In this document: one piece after another, positions 7,922 through 13,285 of the stretch
Position numbering within the stretch: the stretch's first letter is position 1
Layout of the letters: every line of letters starts with the position of its first letter
NCBI GenBank assembly: GCA_947466165.1
Contig: CANIDW010000015.1
Location: 1-13,285 of the forward strand
DNA from: Comamonadaceae bacterium
Lineage (GTDB): Bacteria > Pseudomonadota > Gammaproteobacteria > Burkholderiales > Burkholderiaceae_C
DNA length: 13,285 bases
Direction: 5' to 3'
The notes under the pieces: generated by a model
Database searches by the model: none
What the model was told of the DNA's origin: nothing
Seen by the model: only the letters and a program-made list of their open reading frames with translations
Position numbers and translations under genes: made by a program

Positions 7922-9096
7922 TCTTGTGACTTTCGAGGGTCCAGTGCGTCGCGCAAGGCGTCGCCCATGAAAGTCAGCAAAAGCAGCGTGGTGACGAGGA
8001 CCACGAAAGTCGACAGCGAGATCCACCAGGCATCAATGCTGTTTTTGCCTTGCGAGAGCAACTCTCCCAAAGAAGGCGTGCCGGGCGGCACACCCAGGCC
8101 TAAAAAGTCCAGAGAGGTCAGCGCCAAAATGGCTGCGCTCATGCGAAAGGGTAAAAAAGTGACCACGGGGGTCATGCTGTTGGGGAGCACATGGCGCGTG
8201 ATGATTTGCCAGCTGCTCAGGCCCATGGCCCGTGCGGCGCGCACATAGTCCAGTTGGCGGTTGCGTAAAAACTCGGCGCGCACATAGTCAGACAAGCCCA
8301 ACCAGCCGAACAGGCTGAGCAAAACCAGCAGCAAAGAGATGCTGGGCGCAAAAACTGCACTGAAAATGATCAACAGGTACAGCTCGGGCATGGAGCCCCA
8401 GATCTCCATAAAGCGCTGAAATGCCAGATCAGTCTTACCGCCAAAGTAACCTTGCACCGCGCCAGACAAAACACCCAGCACCACGCCGGTGAAAGTCAGT
8501 GCAAAGGCAAACAGAACACTCACCCGAAAGCCATACAGCAGCTGCGCCAGCAGGTCCCGGCCGCGGTCGTCGGTGCCCAGCCAGTTGTCACGTGTGGGCC
8601 TGGAAGGGTTGGGATCCTTGGCAAAGTAATTCAGGGTTTTAGGGCCGTAGGGGTTGGGTGCATAAACGGCCCAGTTGCTGCCCGCAGACAGCTTGTTGCG
8701 AATAAACGGATCCAGGTAGTCGGTGGCAGTTTCAAAGTCCCCGCCAAAGGTTTTTTCCGGGTAATCCTTGAGGATCGGAAAGTAAAAAGTGCTCTCGTAC
8801 CTCACCACCAGGGGCCGGTCATTTGACACCACCTCGGCCAGCAGACTGACCAGCACCAGCGCACTGAACAGCAGCAAGCTGCCAAAACCCAGCCGGTTGC
8901 GCCGAAAGCGTTGCCAGGCACGCGCACCAGGGGAAGCAGACGCCCCACGCTCAGTCGCACCCTGCCCTACCTGAATGCCAGTGCCGGCGAGGGTCGGGCT
9001 TAGCCCGCCCGAAGCGGGCGCCCCCTCAGGGGGAAGGCGGCCGGAGGCCGCATCGGGGGTGTTAGTGAAACCGTACACGCGGGTCCACCCAAACAT
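7918..9096 (-). CDS. yejE: YejE-type peptide ABC transporter permease, with repeat-encoded N-terminal extension
   Basis: Inner-membrane permease that pairs with YejB. The body matches E. coli YejE closely: WQRFRRNRLGFGSLLLF, SNDRPLVVRYESTFYFP, QNWLGTD-like NWLGTDDRGRDLLA, the EAA-type cytoplasmic loop DYVRAARAMGLSSWQIITRH that contacts the ATPase, and the end SLGELLSQGKNSID through GDALRDALDP. Several hydrophobic segments are present. The start is uncertain. E. coli YejE has about 11 residues before the conserved WxRFRxNR, but here no ATG, GTG or TTG occurs between that motif and a palindromic repeat. The nearest in-frame starts are GTG 9078, ATG 9096 and ATG 9132, all inside the end of yejB. 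I give the ATG at 9096 (392 residues); GTG 9078 (386) is about as likely and has a weak GGTGGA upstream. Residues about 16-34 are then encoded by the repeat. The stop overlaps the yejF ATG. Confidence 0.9.
   Translation of the reverse strand: MFGWTRVYGFTNTPDAASGRLPPEGAPASGGLSPTLAGTGIQVGQGATERGASASPGARAWQRFRRNRLGFGSLLLFSALVLVSLLAEVVSNDRPLVVRYESTFYFPILKDYPEKTFGGDFETATDYLDPFIRNKLSAGSNWAVYAPNPYGPKTLNYFAKDPNPSRPTRDNWLGTDDRGRDLLAQLLYGFRVSVLFAFALTFTGVVLGVLSGAVQGYFGGKTDLAFQRFMEIWGSMPELYLLIIFSAVFAPSISLLLVLLSLFGWLGLSDYVRAEFLRNRQLDYVRAARAMGLSSWQIITRHVLPNSMTPVVTFLPFRMSAAILALTSLDFLGLGVPPGTPSLGELLSQGKNSIDAWWISLSTFVVLVTTLLLLTFMGDALRDALDPRKSQE
8995..9051. repeat. Cluster of four short GC-rich palindromes inside the yejE 5' coding region
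   Basis: Four hairpins follow each other almost without gaps: CGGGC/GCCCG (8995-8999, 9003-9007), CGCCCG/CGGGCG (9006-9011, 9015-9020), CCCCC/GGGGG (9021-9025, 9029-9033) and GCGGCC/GGCCGC (9037-9042, 9046-9051), each with a 3-nt loop. The first two share bases and exclude each other. This arrangement resembles REP-type intergenic repeats common, from memory, in Comamonadaceae. It lies just after the yejB stop and is read in frame by yejE as Ala/Gly/Pro/Ser-rich sequence. It could form strong mRNA structure between the two permease genes. Confidence 0.75.
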
Positions 9097-10096
9097 AACA
9101 AAGATCGCTGATGAGCTTGGTGAGCAAGCCAATCAGCGTGAAAAAATACAGCGTGCCCATGACCACCGGGTAGTCGCGCCGGATCACGCTCTCGTAGCTC
9201 AGCAGGCCCAGCCCGTCCAGCGAAAACAGCGTTTCGATGAGCAGCGAACCGGTGAAAAAAGCACCTACAAAAGCGGCAGGAAAACCGGTCACGATGGGAA
9301 TCAAGGCGTTGCGAAACACATGCTTGTAAAGCACCTGCCGCTCAGCAAGACCTTTGGCGCGGGCGGTGATCACGTATTGCTTGCGGATTTCTTCTAAAAA
9401 AGCGTTCTTTGTCAGGATGGCCGTGACCGCAAAGCTGCCCAGAACCATGGCTGTCACCGGCAGCGCAATGTGCCAAAGGTAATCCACCACGCGAGCCGCC
9501 CAGCTCAGCTCGTCCCAGTTGCTTGAGGTCAGGCCTCGCAGCGGAAACCACTGCAATTGCCCGCCAAACACCACCAGCAACACCACGCCCAGCACAAAGC
9601 CTGGAATGGCGTAACCCACCAGCACCAGCAAGGTTGTTACAAGGTCAAAGCGTGAGCCGGCGCGAACCGCCTTGGCGACGCCCAGCGGCACGGCCACCAG
9701 ATAGCTGATGAAAAAAGTCCACAGCCCCAGGCTGATAGAGACAGGCAACTTATCAATAATCAGCTGCGCCACATCACGGTTCTGGAAAAAACTTTTACCC
9801 AGATCAAAGCGCGCAAATTGCCCGAGCATCATGAAAAACCTTTCATGCGCCGGTTTGTCAAAGCCATACAAAGCCTTGATCTGCTCAATGCGCTTGGGGT
9901 CCACACCTTGAGCGCCCCGGTAGCTGAAGCCGCCGCCTTCGGCGCCACCGCCACCTGCAGCACCCGCTTTGGCTTCGGCCAGGTATTGCTCAACCGGGCC
10001 GCCCGGGACAAATTGCACAACGGCAAAAGTGATCAGCAGCACGCCCAAGAGCGTGGGCACCATGAGCAGCAGGCGCTTAAGGATGTAGACCAGCAT
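9062..10096 (-). CDS. yejB: YejB-type peptide ABC transporter permease
   Basis: Inner-membrane permease partner of YejE in the oligopeptide importer. The 344-residue protein (364 in E. coli) begins MLVYILKRLLLMVPTLLGV, an N-terminal membrane segment that lines up with E. coli YejB from the first residue. Further shared blocks are FVPGGPVEQ, GFDKPAHERFFMML, LPVSISLGLW and VDYLWHIALPV. The EAA-type cytoplasmic loop IRKQYVITARAKGLAERQ follows, then GTLYFFTLIGLL and the end VDPRVRF. The periplasmic loop after the first membrane segment has a Gly/Ala-rich stretch (AGAAGGGGAEGGG), in the same place as a Gly-rich loop in E. coli. I chose the ATG at 10096 because it overlaps the yejA stop as TGATG and fits the alignment; the ATG at 10111 would add five residues and cannot be excluded. 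Confidence 0.94.
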   Translation of the reverse strand: MLVYILKRLLLMVPTLLGVLLITFAVVQFVPGGPVEQYLAEAKAGAAGGGGAEGGGFSYRGAQGVDPKRIEQIKALYGFDKPAHERFFMMLGQFARFDLGKSFFQNRDVAQLIIDKLPVSISLGLWTFFISYLVAVPLGVAKAVRAGSRFDLVTTLLVLVGYAIPGFVLGVVLLVVFGGQLQWFPLRGLTSSNWDELSWAARVVDYLWHIALPVTAMVLGSFAVTAILTKNAFLEEIRKQYVITARAKGLAERQVLYKHVFRNALIPIVTGFPAAFVGAFFTGSLLIETLFSLDGLGLLSYESVIRRDYPVVMGTLYFFTLIGLLTKLISDLCYVWVDPRVRFH

Positions 10097-11913
10097 CAGC
10101 GCGCCCACCATGTGTTGATGACCCAGCCCTCTCCGGAGGAGTACGGCGGCACCTGTCCGGGCCGGCCCAAGCGCCTGTCATTGAAAGCCATGCGGTGGGT
10201 GGTGGCCGTCCATTGCGGAATCAGGTAGTGACTGTGGCTGATCACACGGTCCAGTGCCCGGCAGGCAGGGAGCAAATCGGCTTTGGTCTTGGCGCTGGTC
10301 ATGCGTGCAATGATCGCATCGATCGCCGGGCTGCTGACGCCGGCCATGTTGCCCGAGTCTTCGGTCACAGCCGCTTTGCTGCCGAACATGTCGGCGTATT
10401 CCTGCCCCGGACTGTGGGTGCCGCCGTAGGCCAGAGAGATGATGTCAAACTCAAACTTGCTCAGCCTTTGCTGGTAAAGGGCGAAATCGACGGCTCGGTA
10501 ATTGAGTTTGATGCCCAGCTTTTCCAGGTTACGCGCCCATGGCGCCACCACCCGCGCGCCACCTTCATTGCTGTCCAGGTAGTCAATCACCATGGCTTCG
10601 CCCTTCTGGTTGCGAAGCACACCGTTTTGCACAGTCCAGCCCGCCTGCCCCAGCAAGTCACGTGCACGCCGCAAGTTGTCGCGCAGGCTGCCGGCGCCAT
10701 CGGTGCGGGGTGGGGCAAACATCGCATCCATGGCCGCCGGCGCAATCTGCGAGCGCCAAGGCTCCAAGATAGCCAGCTCCTGCGGCCCGGGCAAACCGCT
10801 GGCCTGGCAGTCTGTGTTGCCAAACAGCCCCCGTACGCGCTGGTAGGCGCCGTAGAACATCTGGCGGTTCATCCATTCATAGTCAATTGCCAGGCCCAGC
10901 GCTTCACGCACACGAACGTCTTTGAACTTGTCCCGCCGGGTGTTGATCACGTAACTCTGAAAGCCCGACGGCAATCGGTGCTTGAACTCGCCCTTGATCA
11001 ACTCGCCGGAGTCAAACTTTTTGCCATTGACCCGGCGCGCCCAGTCACCGGCAGAGAAAAACCGCATCAAGTCAAACTCACCGGCCTTCAAGGCCTCGAG
11101 CTTGGCGGTGTTGTCTTTGTAAATTTTCACCGTGATGCGGTCAAAATTGCCCACACCGCGCCGCACATTGAGGTCTTTGGCCCAGTAAGCCGGATCACGC
11201 ACATAAGTGATGTCTTTGCCAAAACGCACCGGGCCCACGCGGTACGGGCCGCTGCCTATCGGTATGTCCATCACCACGGTATCAAAGCGCTTGGGCTTGC
11301 CGCCTTCGAGGCCCCAACTGCGGCTGAACACCGGCAGGCCGCCCACCGTGAGGGGCAGTTCCCGGTTCGGTTTTTTAAAGCGGTAGCGCAGACTGCGCTC
11401 GCTCAAAATATCAATGCCGGCAACGTCTTCCAGCAGGGTTTTGTAAGCCGGTGAGGTGTAAGGGCCCATCAGCATGTCGTAGCTGTGCTTGACGTCTGCA
11501 GCCAGCACCGGGTCGCCGTTGTGAAAGCGCGCCTCGGGGCGCAGCACAAACGTAACGCTCATCCCGTCGGCTGCCACGCTCACGTCTTGCGCCAACAAGC
11601 CGTAGCCGGAGGCAGTTTCATCCAGCGGGCCTGCCAGCAAGGCGTCAAACATCAAATCTGACAAATAAGCCGGCGCGCTGCCTTTGATCGTGAAGGGGTT
11701 GTACTTGTCAAAAGTGGAGCTGCGCAAGTTGCTCACTAAGCGCAGTTCTCCGCCTTTGGGCGCTACCGGGTTCACATAATCAAAGTTGCTAAAGTCGCTC
11801 GGGTATTTGAGATCACCCCACAGCGCATAGCCATGCGCGGCCCAAGCCGGGCCGTTGCCGGCCAAGACCGTCAAAGCTAGCAAAAAAGAACATAAAACGC
11901 GGAAAAACCTCAT
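10096..11913 (-). CDS. yejA: YejA-type periplasmic oligopeptide-binding protein
   Basis: Extracellular solute-binding protein, family 5 (DppA/OppA type), which captures peptides in the periplasm and delivers them to YejBEF. The ATG at 11913 gives 605 residues with a clear signal peptide: Met-Arg-Phe-Phe-Arg start, hydrophobic core LLALTVLAG, and a likely cleavage after AWA (residue 25). Mature-protein motifs shared with E. coli YejA include FSNFDYVNPVAPKGG, ARFHNGDPV, GSGPYRV, VREALGLAIDYEWMN and the C-terminal NTWW. The TTG at 11931 and GTG at 11928 would add five or six residues before the signal peptide and are less likely. It is the first gene of the yej operon and diverges from fabI. The 82-nt gap upstream shows no promoter I can defend. 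Confidence 0.94.
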   Translation of the reverse strand: MRFFRVLCSFLLALTVLAGNGPAWAAHGYALWGDLKYPSDFSNFDYVNPVAPKGGELRLVSNLRSSTFDKYNPFTIKGSAPAYLSDLMFDALLAGPLDETASGYGLLAQDVSVAADGMSVTFVLRPEARFHNGDPVLAADVKHSYDMLMGPYTSPAYKTLLEDVAGIDILSERSLRYRFKKPNRELPLTVGGLPVFSRSWGLEGGKPKRFDTVVMDIPIGSGPYRVGPVRFGKDITYVRDPAYWAKDLNVRRGVGNFDRITVKIYKDNTAKLEALKAGEFDLMRFFSAGDWARRVNGKKFDSGELIKGEFKHRLPSGFQSYVINTRRDKFKDVRVREALGLAIDYEWMNRQMFYGAYQRVRGLFGNTDCQASGLPGPQELAILEPWRSQIAPAAMDAMFAPPRTDGAGSLRDNLRRARDLLGQAGWTVQNGVLRNQKGEAMVIDYLDSNEGGARVVAPWARNLEKLGIKLNYRAVDFALYQQRLSKFEFDIISLAYGGTHSPGQEYADMFGSKAAVTEDSGNMAGVSSPAIDAIIARMTSAKTKADLLPACRALDRVISHSHYLIPQWTATTHRMAFNDRRLGRPGQVPPYSSGEGWVINTWWAR

Positions 11914-11995
11914 GCGACAATTCTGCACCAACTCGCCGGTTCAGGTAGCCCTCTGGCAGGGATGTCAGTAGACAAAAATTTAGAAAGACAAAACC
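11914..11995. other. Divergent yejA/fabI intergenic region
   Basis: This 82-bp gap must hold or adjoin the start signals for two diverging genes. The only signal I can name is AGAAAG at 11982-11987, a weak Shine-Dalgarno sequence 8 nt before the fabI ATG. The fabI side is AT-rich (about 11970-11992). No -35/-10 pair on either strand has good spacing, so the promoters may lie partly inside the neighbouring genes. Confidence 0.4.
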
Positions 11996-12778
11996 ATGGG
12001 ATTTCTCACAGGCAAAAAACTGCTGATCACGGGCGTGCTGTCCAACCGCTCGATTGCCTACGGCATTGCCAAAGCCTGCCACGCCCAGGGCGCACAACTG
12101 GCTTTCAGCTATGTCGGCGAACGTTTTAAAGAACGAATCACCGAATTTGCCGCTGACTTTGACTCCAAACTGATCTTTGACTGCAACGTGGGCGATGACG
12201 CCCAGATCGACAAGCTGTTCGCCGACCTCAGCACCCACTGGCCCAACTTTGACGGTTTTGTGCACAGCATCGGCTTTGCCCCGCGTGAGGCGATTGCCGG
12301 TAACTTTCTGGATGGCCTGAGCCGTGAAGGCTTCAAAATTGCGCACGACATCAGCGCCTACAGCTTTCCGGCCATGGCCAAGGCAGCCCTGCCCTTGCTC
12401 AATCCTAAATCCGCGCTATTGACATTGACTTACCTGGGCGCAGAGCGCGTCATACCTAACTACAACACCATGGGACTTGCCAAAGCTTCGTTGGAAGCAT
12501 CAGTGCGCTACCTGGCTGAAGCCGTGGGACCCAAAGACATCCGCGTCAACGGCATCAGCGCCGGCCCCATCAAGACGTTGGCTGCCAGCGGAATCAAAGA
12601 CTTCAGCAAGCTGCTCAACATGGTGGCCAGCGCCTCACCGATCAGGCGTAACGTCACGATTGAGGACGTCGGCAATGTCGCCGCATTTCTGCTCAGCGAC
12701 CTGGCCGGCGGGGTTACGGCTGAAATAACCTACGTAGACGGCGGATACAACAAGACCATGGGTGTGGTGGCGGACTGA
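11996..12778 (+). CDS. fabI: Enoyl-[acyl-carrier-protein] reductase (NADH) FabI
   Basis: Catalyses the last, NADH-dependent step of each fatty-acid elongation cycle (trans-2-enoyl-ACP to acyl-ACP) in the cytoplasm; this enzyme is the target of triclosan and isoniazid-type inhibitors. The 260-residue protein is a short-chain dehydrogenase/reductase of normal length (262 in E. coli). The cofactor-binding start is [18 protein letters not shown] (10-27). The catalytic set is Tyr146, Tyr156 and Lys163 within [19 protein letters not shown], with the same numbering as E. coli. Gly93 (SIGFA, 91-95), a site of triclosan-resistance changes in E. coli, is the wild-type glycine. [17 protein letters not shown] (187-203) is the substrate-loop block, and [12 protein letters not shown] and YVDGGY complete the family pattern. 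The C-terminal tail (NKTMGVVAD) differs from E. coli. It is transcribed away from yejA and appears monocistronic. Confidence 0.97.
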   Translation: MGFLTGKKLLITGVLSNRSIAYGIAKACHAQGAQLAFSYVGERFKERITEFAADFDSKLIFDCNVGDDAQIDKLFADLSTHWPNFDGFVHSIGFAPREAIAGNFLDGLSREGFKIAHDISAYSFPAMAKAALPLLNPKSALLTLTYLGAERVIPNYNTMGLAKASLEASVRYLAEAVGPKDIRVNGISAGPIKTLAASGIKDFSKLLNMVASASPIRRNVTIEDVGNVAAFLLSDLAGGVTAEITYVDGGYNKTMGVVAD

Positions 12779-12950
12779 GCGTTTGCCAGCTTGGGTCCAT
12801 TGAAGAATTGCCGGGCCAATGCACTTCGATTAGCGCGATTCAAGAGAATCCCTGCTGCGCCAAAGCGTTCTTATCGCTTGATTCGACGTTGTGATTTTCT
12901 GCTCGAAGTCTGAGCTTGTGGCGTTCAAACCCCGATGAGATGGTGAGCGC

Positions 12951-12979
12951 TTGTGACCTTCGTGTTGCCTGATTAGACT
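12951..12979 (+). promoter_or_regulatory. Possible promoter for the DNA ligase gene
   Basis: TTGTGA (12951-12956) and TAGACT (12974-12979) are separated by 17 nt and each match the sigma70 consensus at 4 of 6 positions. They lie about 40 nt before the ligase ATG. The match is modest and could be chance. The rest of the 241-bp gap from 12779 shows no gene or clear fabI terminator; only weak 5-bp hairpins are present. Confidence 0.3.
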
Positions 12980-13019
12980 GATTCGATTCAGTTTGCGTCA
13001 TTGCGAAAGTCACACACCT

Positions 13020-13285
13020 ATGAACGAACACTCTGCCCTCATACCAAGTCGCTCCGCAGACCCCAGCTTTCGTCTGTGCCTGCTACCGCTTGTGTTGTCC
13101 ATCGCCGGCCTGCTGACATCAGCCACCCTGACCCATGCCGCCGGCAACGCGCCGCCCTTGATGCTGGCCAAGCTTTATCAACCAGGCGTGGCCCTGGCAG
13201 ACTACTGGGCCAGTGAAAAATACGACGGCGTACGTGGCTACTGGGACGGGCGGCAATTGCTCTCGCGCGGCGGTCAGCGCATTGC
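13020..13285 (+). CDS. Exported ATP-dependent DNA ligase (LigE-like), N-terminal part (cut by window edge)
   Basis: Seals nicks in DNA using ATP. The visible 88 codons start at the ATG at 13020 (MNEHSALIPS) and run off the right edge. Residues 18-41 are a likely signal peptide: Arg18, hydrophobic LLPLVLSIAGLL and small residues near ATLTHAAG. The typical entry of short bacterial ATP ligases follows: LAKLYQPGVALADYW (49-63) and motif I SEKYDGVRGYWDG (65-77), with Lys67 as the expected AMP-accepting lysine. The sequence then continues LLSRGGQRI. Signal-peptide-bearing minimal ligases of this kind (LigE) occur in many proteobacteria and are thought to act in the periplasm or outside the cell, possibly on incoming or extracellular DNA. 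The OB domain cannot be seen here. No strong Shine-Dalgarno sequence; GCGAAAG lies 10 nt before the ATG. Confidence 0.88.
   Translation, partial: MNEHSALIPSRSADPSFRLCLLPLVLSIAGLLTSATLTHAAGNAPPLMLAKLYQPGVALADYWASEKYDGVRGYWDGRQLLSRGGQRI

Noticed and set aside
9901..9975. Gly/Ala-rich run in YejB as a repeat insertion
   Set aside because: E. coli YejB has a Gly-rich loop at the same position, so this is a family feature rather than an insertion.
10195..11454. A 419-codon plus-strand frame opposite yejA
   Set aside because: Antisense shadow of a full-length conserved solute-binding protein; no domain or start signal supports it.
11813..12346. A 177-codon minus-strand frame crossing the yejA/fabI gap and the start of fabI
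   Set aside because: It overlaps two conserved genes and their divergent intergenic region; its translation shows no family pattern.
12863..12879. Hairpin AAGCG/CGCTT downstream of fabI as a terminator
   Set aside because: Only a 5-bp stem, about 85 nt after the stop codon and not followed directly by a T run.
12840..13031. A 63-codon minus-strand frame between fabI and the ligase
   Set aside because: Low-complexity polar sequence with no ribosome-binding site, and its start lies inside the ligase gene. Most likely chance.

Overview
This window looks like chromosomal DNA from a betaproteobacterium, most likely Burkholderiales and plausibly the Comamonadaceae (Rhodoferax/Polaromonas-like). 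The evidence is the moderately high GC content, the protein sequences, the rimP-nusA-infB-rbfA-truB gene order and the short GC-rich palindromic repeats between genes. The genus is an inference, because no search was possible.

Layout. From the right-hand part towards position 1, two operons run on the minus strand. The first is yejA-yejB-yejE-yejF (11913 to 6296), a complete oligopeptide/microcin C-type ABC importer: binding protein, two permeases and a double ATPase. Its genes are tightly packed, with 1-nt and 4-nt overlaps, except at the yejB/yejE junction, where a palindromic repeat sits inside the coding frame. The second is rimP-nusA-infB-rbfA-truB (6128 to the left edge), the conserved transcription/translation operon: 30S maturation factor, elongation/termination factor, initiation factor IF2, 30S cold-shock maturation factor and tRNA pseudouridine-55 synthase. 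truB is cut by the window edge. Between the operons is a strong sigma70-type promoter (-35 TTGCAG, 17-nt spacer, -10 TACAAT). It is followed almost at once by a hairpin with a U8 tract, so the rimP leader carries an apparent intrinsic terminator. This hairpin could attenuate the rimP operon, end yej transcripts, or do both.

On the plus strand, diverging from yejA, is fabI, the NADH-dependent enoyl-ACP reductase (11996-12778). After a 241-bp gap comes the start of an exported ATP-dependent DNA ligase of the LigE type (13020 to the right edge).

The core content is housekeeping and well known. I see no phage, IS element, CRISPR array, tRNA or rRNA, and no clear new multi-gene system. The parts most worth a second look are the rimP leader, the repeat translated into the N-terminus of YejE, and a related situation in which a different palindromic repeat occupies the ribosome-binding region of truB.
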